Positions 45,001-51,510 of a stretch of DNA of 64,000 nt are shown here, piece after piece (position 1 is the first letter of the stretch; each line of letters begins with the position of its first letter). The stretch comes from Bacteroidales bacterium (GTDB lineage Bacteria; Bacteroidota; Bacteroidia; Bacteroidales; UBA932), in contig JAFYEZ010000005.1 in the NCBI GenBank assembly GCA_017544005.1, positions 1 through 64,000 of the forward strand, read 5' to 3'. Both the position numbers and the translations under genes were made by a program. A model generated the notes under the pieces. The model had not been told where the DNA came from and did not search any database. It saw only the letters and a program-made list of their open reading frames with translations.

Positions 45001-45383
45001 GTGTATTTCATCACCTCTTCGCGGCAGGTCCGGTTGTATTCCGCCACGGAAATCTTCTTGCCGATATCCTCCTTGGTAATGCCGAGTTTCTTCTCGACAC
45101 CGAGTTCCACCGGCAGGCCGTGGGTATCCCAGCCGGCACGACGGTCCACGAAGAAACCCTTCTGCGTCTTGTAACGGCAGATGGCGTCCTTGATGGAACG
45201 GGCCATCACATGGTGGATGCCCGGCATGCCGTTTGCGGAGGGCGGACCCTCGAAAAAGACAAACTCAGGCGCCCCCTGGCGCAGTTTCATCGATGTCTGG
45301 AACGTATCCTTCTTCTTCCAGGTGGCGAGGACCTCGCGGTTGATCTCCACCAGATCCAGTTTCTTGTACTCGGGAAAACTCAT
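42018..45383 (-). CDS. ileS: Isoleucyl-tRNA synthetase
   Basis: Class Ia synthetase that charges tRNA-Ile and edits misactivated valine. The 1121-residue protein has the HIGH-region motif as PPSANGMPGIHHV (GIHH at 55-58), the tryptophan-rich editing domain entry WTTTPWTLPSNTAL and the KMSKS loop EGNKMSKRLGN. The anticodon-binding C-terminal part contains NWYVRLNRKRFW. The length fits the long, eukaryote-like IleRS group. A -7 box lies 36 nt upstream. Its large antisense open frames are shadows of this gene. Confidence 0.96.
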   Translation of the reverse strand: MSFPEYKKLDLVEINREVLATWKKKDTFQTSMKLRQGAPEFVFFEGPPSANGMPGIHHVMARSIKDAICRYKTQKGFFVDRRAGWDTHGLPVELGVEKKLGITKEDIGKKISVAEYNRTCREEVMKYTSEWVSLTEKVGYWVDTNRPYITYDNHYIETLWYLLKKIYDKGYLYKGYSIQPYSPAAGTGLSSHELNQPGCYRDVKDTTVTVQFEVIRDAASEFLFAGADRPVYILAWTTTPWTLPSNTALCVGPNIEYVAVDSVNPYSKAPARYIVAKPLLEAHFNDKNPGTVAGAPVKGTALVGIRYKQLIPWMKPEGDAFRVIPGDYVTTEDGTGIVHIAPTFGADDDKVAKAAGIPPMQVIDKAGNRQAMVDRTGKLYRIEDLDPKFVAERVDASLYAPFAGRFVKNAYDDSLAPDAPTLDIDICMELKQQGIAFRIEKHVHNYPHCWRTDKPVLYYPLDSWFIRTTAVQQRMVDLNKTINWKPESTGTGRFGKWLENIQDWNLSRSRYWGTPLPIWRTEDGKQEKCIGSLEELCTELDRSVAAGIMAENPLRKAGFVPGDFSKENYDKVDLHRPYVDNFFLVSDDGRKMVRESDLIDVWFDSGAMPYAQEGLARLGEGAFGQTADFIAEGVDQTRGWFYTLHAIHTMVSDSCAYKTVISNGLVLDKEGNKMSKRLGNAVDPFKIIDTYGTDALRWYMLTNAQPWDNLKFDEAGVAEVQRKFFGTLYNTYSFFALYANVDGFDPAAPQADPAQRQEIDRWLVSLLNTLVKKVDAAYADFDITLAGRLIQDFVCDDLSNWYVRLNRKRFWGGGLTPDKLVAYQTLYRALRTVALLAAPIAPFYMERLWCDLVPGAESVHFESIPACCEAEIDTALEERMALAQQATSMVLALRRKVNIKVRQPLAKMIIPVIDPSLQAQIEKVEPLILTEVNVKEAEYIHDTTGLITKKIKPNFKTLGKKYGKQMKEIAAAFATMDQPTIGAIERAGEYTLDLPSGPVALETADYEIHSEDMPGWLVASEGRLTIALDVTLTDDLRREGIARELINRIQNLRKESGFEVTDRIRVVIEQEPSVEEALASYGKYLCEQTLTESLRFAAAAAFEGVSVEWEESTLKISVAKI

Positions 45384-45419
45384 ATCGGTCAGTTACTGAT
45401 AGCAATCATTAATAACTCG

Positions 45420-45427
45420 CAAAGATA
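45420..45427 (-). promoter_or_regulatory. -7 box of the ileS-traR-lspA operon
   Basis: TATCTTTG lies 36 nt before the ileS ATG. Confidence 0.6.
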
Positions 45428-45597
45428 ATATTTATCACGGATTATCAAGCGGGCCCGCCCCGTGAAAACACCTGTTCGGCACGAAAAAACGCTTTTTTAA
45501 AAAAACGTCGCCCTTTTCAAAAAAGTGCTTCAGGACCAATTCTGCGCAAGGTGTCGAAAATTGTTTTCAGCGACATCCAACTTGCCGCGGAGGTGCT

Positions 45598-45605
45598 TTC
45601 CTTTG
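45598..45605 (+). promoter_or_regulatory. Candidate -7 box of the peptide-export locus
   Basis: TTCCTTTG matches TAnnTTTG at all but one position and lies 21 nt before the ATG at 45627. The 190-bp gap upstream is AT-rich and contains a palindrome (GCGGGCCCGC) and A/T runs, but no recognisable operator. Confidence 0.35.
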
Positions 45606-45626
45606 CCGGAGCAAACCCGCAGAACG

Positions 45627-45782
45627 ATGGCACGCCAATCAGACATCCTTCCCCTGAGCGACCTGCAAGTGACGGCAGACGGACTCGCCCCGCACCTGAG
45701 CGGAGCGGCCAAAGGGGCCTACACCCTGCTGATGCTGACGCTCGCCCTCCTGATGCTGGCTGCCTTCGCCTTTTATCTGTAG
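45627..45782 (+). CDS. 51-residue membrane protein, first gene of the peptide-export locus
   Basis: MARQSDILPLSDLQVTADG begins a short soluble head, and residues 31-51 form one membrane helix (AYTLLMLTLALLMLAAFAFYL) that ends the protein. The start is the ATG after a -7-like box, and the stop is 3 nt before the ATG of the C39 transporter, so coupling is likely. Two readings are possible. From memory, the head plus single helix resembles the N-terminus of HlyD-type adaptors that accompany C39 exporters in Bacteroidota, cut off just after the helix. Alternatively it is a small immunity protein, which in class II bacteriocin loci is often a membrane protein. Neither is proved. Confidence 0.6.
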   Translation: MARQSDILPLSDLQVTADGLAPHLSGAAKGAYTLLMLTLALLMLAAFAFYL

Positions 45783-45785
45783 CCT

Positions 45786-47876
45786 ATGAAAACCGCCATC
45801 AAACAGCACGACCTTTCGGATTGCGGCGCCGCCGCCATCTGCTCGGTGGCCCGCCACTACGGACAGGACATTCCCCTGACCCGGATTCGCGAGGCCTCCG
45901 GTACGGATCGCGCCGGCACCACCTTCCAGGGCATGATCGACGCCTGCCGGAAGCTGGGATTTGAGGCCCACGGCTACCGCTCGGCCAACCGCGACACCTC
46001 GCTGCTCGGCAAGTTGCGCACCCCCGCGATTCTCCATGTGGTCCAGAAAAACGGCGATCTGCATTTCATCGTACTCTACGGCGCTGACAAACGGCGGGTC
46101 CGCGTAATGGACCCGGCCATCGGACGCCACCGCAAACTCTCCTATGAAGAAATCGGCCGCCTCTGGAGCGGCTACCTGATAACCCTCTCCCCCGATCCCG
46201 GCAGCACACAATCCCACTCTCAGCCGCGTCGCGGCAATTCTTTCTCACAGTACACTCGTCTTATTTCTTGCGTTAAAACGGACTATCTACGGTCCCTGCC
46301 GGGATCTTTCTTATGCGTGGGAGCGGGCATCACGACTTCGCTGTTTCTGCAGCACATCATCGATACGGTCATACCGGGCGGAAGCATCCGGGAACTGGCG
46401 GGAGTTTCGATCCTCCTGGCCCTGATCCTGCTCTGCTCCGCCCTTGTCGGATATGGGAGTTCCATCTTCGCCCTCCGGGCCGGCGTCCGGATGGACGGAA
46501 ACCTGATTCTGAACTACCTCAGACACCTTTTCAGCCTGCCTGTCGGCTTTTTCCAGCGCCGGGGAGCCGGGGAACTGAACGCCCGGATCACCGATGCCTT
46601 CAAGGTGCGCAGCATGCTCACCGAAGGGCTCACGGGCATCACGACGGGGGCCCTGCTGCTGGCCGGTTCGTTTGCCCTGATGTTCACCTACTGGTGGAAA
46701 CTCGCGCTGATGACCCTGCTCTTCGTTCCCCTCTATGTCGCGGTGTACCTCCTGGCAAACCACGTCACGCGCGACCTGAACAAGGACCTGCTCAGCAGCG
46801 TGGCCGAATTCGAAGACAGCGTGATCGAGCGGATTTCCGCCATCCGCACCGTCAAGTATTTCGGACGCGGAACCATGGGCTACGGCGACCTGCAACATGC
46901 ATTTGCCAACATGAACTGGAACATGTACCGCACCGGGCGCGCCCTGGGGCGATTCTCGCTCTCGGCCGACCTGCTGGCCAAGCTGATGACGCTCGTGCTG
47001 CTCAGCATCGGTTCGGCATTTGTCTTCCGGGGCGACCTCACCACCGGAGAGCTGGTCTCTTTCTATGCCCTCTCCGCCTGGTTCGCTTCGCCCCTCGGGG
47101 AGATGGTCTCCGTGGTCTGCCGCCTCAACGAATCCAACGTCTCGCTGGAGCGGCTACAGGACATCACGCTGCTCGAGGCGGAACCGCAGGGCGGGCTCGA
47201 GGGGCCGTTGGGCGATCCCCAGGCGCTGACCTTCCGCGATGTCCATTTCTCCTACCCCGGCTGCGGGCCGCTGCTGGTAGGCTTCAACGCCACCTTCCCC
47301 AAAGGAACCCTTACGGCCGTCATCGGGGAGAGCGGATGCGGGAAAAGCACGCTGGCAGCCCTGCTGATGCGGGATTTCGAGGTGAACGGCGGGCATATTC
47401 TGTGGGGCGAGACCGACATCGCGCAGATTGATCTTTCCCACTGGAGACACTATATTTCCATGGTTCCGCAGGATCCGGGGCTGATCAACTGCTCCATCCT
47501 GGACAACATCACCGGCGGCGAGAAGGACCCCGACCTGAAAAAGGTAGGCCGGATTCTCGAAGAACTGCAGATGGCGAGGTTCGTCGCCTCCCTTTCCCTG
47601 GGCATCCTGACGCCCGCCGGTGAACATGGAAGCCTGCTTTCGGGCGGCCAGAAGCAGCGGATCGCCCTGGCGCGGGCCCTCTACCGCGATCCGCAGATCC
47701 TGATTCTCGACGAGGCGACCGCCGCCCTGGACGAGTTTTCGCAGGCCTGCATCCTCCGCAAGGCGGCCGCCCTGCGCGACGAGGGCCGGATCGTGATTAT
47801 GATCACCCACCGCCGCGACAATGTCGCCGTTGCGGACAGAGTACTGGATATGAATCAATTGAGTGCGCACTCATAG
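45786..47876 (+). CDS. Peptidase-containing ABC exporter (C39 domain, bacteriocin/peptide type)
   Basis: The 696-residue inner-membrane exporter cuts a double-glycine leader and pumps out the peptide. The N-terminal C39 cysteine peptidase (1-130) has all the active-site residues: Gln7, Cys13 in SDCGAAAICSVA, His93 in LHFIVLYG and Asp109 in VMDPAIG. The membrane domain (about 165-440, six helices) follows. The ATPase has Walker A GESGCGKST, signature LSGGQKQRIALARAL and Walker B ILILDEATAALD. All residues needed for both proteolysis and transport are present. Two GG-leader peptide genes follow 54 nt downstream, with TolC and adaptor genes after them. Confidence 0.93.
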   Translation: MKTAIKQHDLSDCGAAAICSVARHYGQDIPLTRIREASGTDRAGTTFQGMIDACRKLGFEAHGYRSANRDTSLLGKLRTPAILHVVQKNGDLHFIVLYGADKRRVRVMDPAIGRHRKLSYEEIGRLWSGYLITLSPDPGSTQSHSQPRRGNSFSQYTRLISCVKTDYLRSLPGSFLCVGAGITTSLFLQHIIDTVIPGGSIRELAGVSILLALILLCSALVGYGSSIFALRAGVRMDGNLILNYLRHLFSLPVGFFQRRGAGELNARITDAFKVRSMLTEGLTGITTGALLLAGSFALMFTYWWKLALMTLLFVPLYVAVYLLANHVTRDLNKDLLSSVAEFEDSVIERISAIRTVKYFGRGTMGYGDLQHAFANMNWNMYRTGRALGRFSLSADLLAKLMTLVLLSIGSAFVFRGDLTTGELVSFYALSAWFASPLGEMVSVVCRLNESNVSLERLQDITLLEAEPQGGLEGPLGDPQALTFRDVHFSYPGCGPLLVGFNATFPKGTLTAVIGESGCGKSTLAALLMRDFEVNGGHILWGETDIAQIDLSHWRHYISMVPQDPGLINCSILDNITGGEKDPDLKKVGRILEELQMARFVASLSLGILTPAGEHGSLLSGGQKQRIALARALYRDPQILILDEATAALDEFSQACILRKAAALRDEGRIVIMITHRRDNVAVADRVLDMNQLSAHS

Positions 47877-47930
47877 GGCTGTTTCCGCACGCCCCCTTTC
47901 AAGTTGCGGAAGCTGAAAAACGTACAATTT

Positions 47931-48125
47931 ATGGAAGAACTAATGTTGTTGGAAACAGGGTTGCGGGAGATGCATTCTTCCGAACTCTGCCTGCGCGGAG
48001 GTGCCTCGGGATCCCTTCTGAACGAGATCTTCACCAAGGCAAAAGCATTGATCAACTTTATCGCGGATTACATCCCGAAAATCGTCAAGGGATTTATCGA
48101 GGGATTCTCCCTCCGAATCTTTTAG
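47931..48125 (+). CDS. Double-glycine-leader secreted peptide 1 (putative bacteriocin precursor)
   Basis: The 64-residue precursor has a 24-residue leader ending SSELCLRGG, the double-glycine site for C39 peptidases. It is followed by a 40-residue predicted mature part (ASGSLLNEIF to GFSLRIF), cysteine-free, with net charge about +2, an amphipathic/hydrophobic helix (FTKAKALINFIADYIPKIVK) and a GxxxG motif at residues 54-58. The E-L pair sits one residue closer to GG than in the usual ELxxIxGG. I chose the ATG at 47931; the frame also extends to a TTG at 47904 that lies closer to the transporter stop. An immunity or signalling role cannot be excluded. Confidence 0.7.
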   Translation: MEELMLLETGLREMHSSELCLRGGASGSLLNEIFTKAKALINFIADYIPKIVKGFIEGFSLRIF

Positions 48126-48137
48126 GAGGGCCGCGCG

Positions 48138-48311
48138 ATGAGAAACGATTCCGTTCTGCTCGCCCTGGAGCCGATGGGCGCCACCGAGCTTCGTACCCTT
48201 CGCGGCGGTGTGGATAAACAGGCGCAGGAGGCACTCTGGATGGTGGGCTACGTGGTAGGCATCATCGTCAAGGTATTCGCCTCCCTCTTCTCCCTGATCA
48301 GGGGTATCTGA
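48138..48311 (+). CDS. Double-glycine-leader secreted peptide 2 (putative bacteriocin precursor)
   Basis: The 57-residue precursor starts 12 nt after peptide 1. Its leader is also 24 residues and ends ATELRTLRGG, a textbook E-L-x-x-L-x-G-G C39 signal. The 33-residue mature part (VDKQAQEALW to LIRGI) is cysteine-free, slightly cationic (about +1) and strongly helical/hydrophobic, with GxxxG at 37-41 (GYVVG). The equal leader lengths, adjacency and a GxxxG motif in each partner suggest that peptides 1 and 2 act as a pair. A TolC gene follows after 12 nt. The gene is short enough that automatic gene callers may miss it. Confidence 0.72.
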   Translation: MRNDSVLLALEPMGATELRTLRGGVDKQAQEALWMVGYVVGIIVKVFASLFSLIRGI

Positions 48312-48323
48312 TCCACACTCGCC

Positions 48324-49625
48324 ATGCCTTTGGGATTCATCATAGCGGTTCTGGCAACCGCACTGCCCCCGTGGACGCTGGAGCGCTGCATCGAGCGCGG
48401 CCTGCAGGAGGGCATCGGTCTGCAAAAACAGGAAGTGTTACTCCGGCAGCGAAGCGCCGACCGGCGCCTCTCCCTGCTGGATCTGCTGCCTGAGGTCACC
48501 CTGCGCACGGGCGGCGATTTTGGTTGGGGTCGCACCGTGGACATGCAGGAGCTGATGATTGTGGACCACCGGCTGAACTTTTCAAACAGCTGGTCGGCCG
48601 GGGCGGCACTCTCTTCCTCGAATGTGGTAGGCGCCCTGTTGGAGCGGCGCGAGAAAAAGAGCCGCCTCCAGGAGGCCGCTGCCGGATTGGAAGAGATGCA
48701 GACCGGGCTGAAGATTGCCATCACCGAGGCCTACCTCGAACTACTCCTGGCGGAAAAGAACTACGAAAACGCCTGCGCCGGATACGAATCGATCCTGGCC
48801 CAGAAGGAACGCACGGAAAAAGAGGTTCTTTCCGGACGGCTCTCGTACCGGTCGCTGGCGGAAATCGAAGCGCAGACCGCCACCGAGAAGGCCGCAGTGG
48901 CCAGCGCCCGCGGCGGCAGGCGGACCGCCGCTATGACGTTATCCCGCTACCTGAATCTGTCGCCGGAGGAGGAACTCTCCGTGACCCCTCCGGCCGACGA
49001 TTCCATTCCCGAACCGTGGCCGATGCCCGCTTCTGGAGCGATTGCCCGCTATCTGGCCCGTCATCCCCGCATCCGGCAGGCAGAGGCCGCGCTGGAGGCG
49101 GGACGGACCGGATTGCGGATCAGCCGGGCCGCCCTGTTGCCCGAGGTCACCCTCTCGGGCGGTTACGGCACCTATTACAGCAACGCCAGCCGGGTGACCT
49201 GGTACAACCAGCTCACCGCCAACGGCAACCCTTCGGTGGGCGTAACCCTCACCATACCGCTGCCCACCGGCCGCGCCTTCACCCGGATCCGGCAGGAGGC
49301 CGCCGGCGTGGAACAGCTTTCGCGGGAGGTGGAGCAGACGCGACGCGATCTCGAAGGAGAGATGCTCTCCTCGCTGCTGAACGTCATCAACTGCTACGAG
49401 AGTTGCCTGGCTGCGGAAGAGAACATGGAGGCCCTCTCTAAGGCCTTTCAGGCCAATGAGGCCCGCTTTGAGAACGGAGCCATCTCCAGCAGCGAGTACC
49501 TGATTTCCCGGACTGCGTGGCAACGCGCCGTGGGCGATTACTGGCAGGCGCGTTACCGATATCTTTTCCAGATGAAAATCATCAGTTTACGGGATATCCC
49601 CGTCGGGGAAGGAGGCACGCAATGA
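48324..49625 (+). CDS. TolC-family outer-membrane efflux protein
   Basis: The 433-residue protein forms the outer-membrane exit duct of tripartite export systems. It has a short hydrophobic N-terminal signal (MPLGFIIAVLATAL). Two halves each hold paired long helices (ITEAYLELLLAEKNYENACAG, and NVINCYESCLAAEENMEALS) and strand segments (PEVTLRTGGDFGWG, PEVTLSGGYGTYYSN), the TolC internal duplication. It lies 12 nt after peptide 2 and overlaps the adaptor ATG by 4 nt, placing it in the same operon as the C39 exporter. Confidence 0.87.
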   Translation: MPLGFIIAVLATALPPWTLERCIERGLQEGIGLQKQEVLLRQRSADRRLSLLDLLPEVTLRTGGDFGWGRTVDMQELMIVDHRLNFSNSWSAGAALSSSNVVGALLERREKKSRLQEAAAGLEEMQTGLKIAITEAYLELLLAEKNYENACAGYESILAQKERTEKEVLSGRLSYRSLAEIEAQTATEKAAVASARGGRRTAAMTLSRYLNLSPEEELSVTPPADDSIPEPWPMPASGAIARYLARHPRIRQAEAALEAGRTGLRISRAALLPEVTLSGGYGTYYSNASRVTWYNQLTANGNPSVGVTLTIPLPTGRAFTRIRQEAAGVEQLSREVEQTRRDLEGEMLSSLLNVINCYESCLAAEENMEALSKAFQANEARFENGAISSSEYLISRTAWQRAVGDYWQARYRYLFQMKIISLRDIPVGEGGTQ

Positions 49626-50815
49626 CCCCGCGCACAAAAGGCTGGCTCCGGGGCGCCCTGGTGGCGGGCGGCCTCCTGCTGCTGTTCCTGTTGCTGGGCG
49701 GACGCAAGCGGTCGCCCCTGCCCGAAGTGGAGGTCATGCGGGTAGCCATGCGCGACCTGGTGGAGACCGTGCCCGCCAGCGGCAAGCTGCGCCCCGTAAC
49801 GGAAATCGCCGTCTCGCCGGATGTCTCCGGCGAAATCGTGGAGCTGAACTTCCGGGAGGGAGATCCGGTCCACAAGGGGGATATCCTCGTGAAAATCAAG
49901 CAGGATCTCTACCTCTCCCTGGTTGAAAAGGCGGAAGCTGCGCTCGGATCGCTCCGCGCGGAATTTTCCCGGCAGCAGGCGGCCGCCCGTCAGGCCACCG
50001 CCGCCCTTTCTCGCGCCCGGTCGCTCTATGCGCAGCACGCCATTTCTGCCTCGGAGCTGGAGGCCGCCCAGGCGGAGGCCGACATGATGGCCGGACAACT
50101 GACCGCAGCCCGCTGGAATGTCCGCAGCGGAGAGGCCTCCCTCAAGGAGGCGCGGGAAAATCTCACGAAAACCGTCATCCGCGCCCCCATGGAGGGTACC
50201 GTTTCCCGGCTCAGCGTTGCGCTGGGCGAGCGAGTGGTAGGCACTTCCCAGATGGCCGGCACGGAACTGCTGCGGATTGCGGATTTCAGCCGCATGGAGG
50301 TCGTGACCGAAGTGGGCGAGAACGATGTGGTCCGGATTGCGCCCGGGGACAGCGCCACGCTCTCGCTGGACGCCTATCCGCGCCTGACTTTCAGCGGATT
50401 GGTCACACAAATTGCAAATTCCTCCAAATTCGTTGCCGCGGGTATCGGGCAAGTTGCTAACTTTGAGGTGCGGATTGCGGTCCGGCCCGCCTCCTACCAG
50501 AGGCTTCTCCAGGAAGATCCGACGCCGCTCAAACCGGGCATGTCGGCCACCGTCTCCATCGTGACGCGCGAGCGCATGGATGTGCTGGCCATTCCCCTGC
50601 AGAGCGTATTCCTCCGGGACCGGAGGGAAGCCGTCTGGATTGTGGACGAAACCGGCACCGTTACCGCCCGGGAGATTGAAACCGGCATCCAGAACCTCAC
50701 CTCCATCGAGGTGTGCTCCGGACTGGCTATCGGCGAGGCGATTGTTACCGCCCCCTATCAGGCCATCAACGGAGAACTCAGCGACGGATGCAAGGTCAGG
50801 ATCCGCAACCCATAA
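49622..50815 (+). CDS. HlyD/MacA-type periplasmic adaptor (membrane fusion protein)
   Basis: The 397-residue protein has one N-terminal membrane helix (residues 10-27, GALVAGGLLLLFLLLGG). A lipoyl/biotinyl-like half follows (VSPDVSGEIVELNFREGDPVHKG), then a long alpha-helical hairpin (about 105-190), the second lipoyl half (KTVIRAPMEGTVSRL) and beta-barrel domains (MSATVSIVTRERMDVLAIP). These are the parts that bridge an inner-membrane transporter and TolC. The helical hairpin length fits tripartite export. I start at ATG 49622, overlapping the TolC stop. No second ABC permease is adjacent, so it most simply serves the C39 exporter. Confidence 0.87.
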   Translation: MTPRTKGWLRGALVAGGLLLLFLLLGGRKRSPLPEVEVMRVAMRDLVETVPASGKLRPVTEIAVSPDVSGEIVELNFREGDPVHKGDILVKIKQDLYLSLVEKAEAALGSLRAEFSRQQAAARQATAALSRARSLYAQHAISASELEAAQAEADMMAGQLTAARWNVRSGEASLKEARENLTKTVIRAPMEGTVSRLSVALGERVVGTSQMAGTELLRIADFSRMEVVTEVGENDVVRIAPGDSATLSLDAYPRLTFSGLVTQIANSSKFVAAGIGQVANFEVRIAVRPASYQRLLQEDPTPLKPGMSATVSIVTRERMDVLAIPLQSVFLRDRREAVWIVDETGTVTAREIETGIQNLTSIEVCSGLAIGEAIVTAPYQAINGELSDGCKVRIRNP

Positions 50816-50826
50816 AGAGCAAAACC

Positions 50827-51510
50827 ATGAAAGAACCCCGCATCCTGCTGCTGGAAACCAGCACCGAAAGTTGTTCGGTGGCCCTTTGCGAAGGGACCAC
50901 GCTGCTGGCCAAACGCTATACCGACACCCCGAAACTCCAGTCCTCCCTCCTTGCGCCGTTTGTGGATGAAGTCCTGCGGGAGGCCGGTCTGAAAGCGGCC
51001 GAGTGCGACGCCGTCGCCGTCAGCGAAGGTCCGGGTTCCTATACTGGCCTGCGGGTCGGCGTCTCCACCGCCAAGGGAATCTGCTTCGGTGCGGGTCTTC
51101 CGCTGATAGCCGTCGGGACCCTGCGGGTTCTCGCCGAGCAGGGACGCGGAGAAGCCGGGATCATCGTACCGATGATTGACGCCCGGCGGATGGAGGTCTA
51201 TGCCGCCGTTTTCGACGGCCGCACCCTCGAGGAGCGCTCCGGCGTGGAGGCGGTTATCCTGGATGAAAACAGCTACCGGGAGGAGCTCGCAAAGGGATCC
51301 GTGCTCTTTATCGGCAACGGCGTGGAGAAGTTCCGCCCGCTGGTCACCTCCCCGAACGCCTGCTTCTGCGCCTGCTATCCGGATGCGGCGGCCATGATCG
51401 GGCCAGCCCTGGAGAGCTGGCAAAAAAAAGAGTTCAAAGACGTTGCGTACTTTGAACCCTTCTATCTCAAGGAGTTTGTAGCCGGAATCAGCACCCGGGC
51501 CGTGCTCTAG
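50827..51510 (+). CDS. tsaB: tRNA threonylcarbamoyladenosine biosynthesis protein TsaB
   Basis: Partner of TsaD and TsaE in the t6A37 modification of tRNA. The modified product is the substrate of TcdA, whose gene is also in this window. The 227-residue ASKHA-fold protein starts MKEPRILLLETSTESCSVAL and has the TsaB signature SEGPGSYTGLRVGVSTAKG. The ATG at 50827 lies 11 nt after the adaptor stop, so it could be read from the same message. Its end overlaps the convergent lipoprotein gene by 4 nt. Confidence 0.93.
   Translation: MKEPRILLLETSTESCSVALCEGTTLLAKRYTDTPKLQSSLLAPFVDEVLREAGLKAAECDAVAVSEGPGSYTGLRVGVSTAKGICFGAGLPLIAVGTLRVLAEQGRGEAGIIVPMIDARRMEVYAAVFDGRTLEERSGVEAVILDENSYREELAKGSVLFIGNGVEKFRPLVTSPNACFCACYPDAAAMIGPALESWQKKEFKDVAYFEPFYLKEFVAGISTRAVL

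Noticed and set aside
43440..45428. Plus-strand open frame opposite ileS
   Set aside because: Antisense shadow; ileS is complete on the other strand.
45428..45597. Short cysteine-containing frame upstream of the small membrane protein (from 45525)
   Set aside because: It has no start-region signal or conserved feature and lies before the -7-like box; the ATG at 45627 is better placed.
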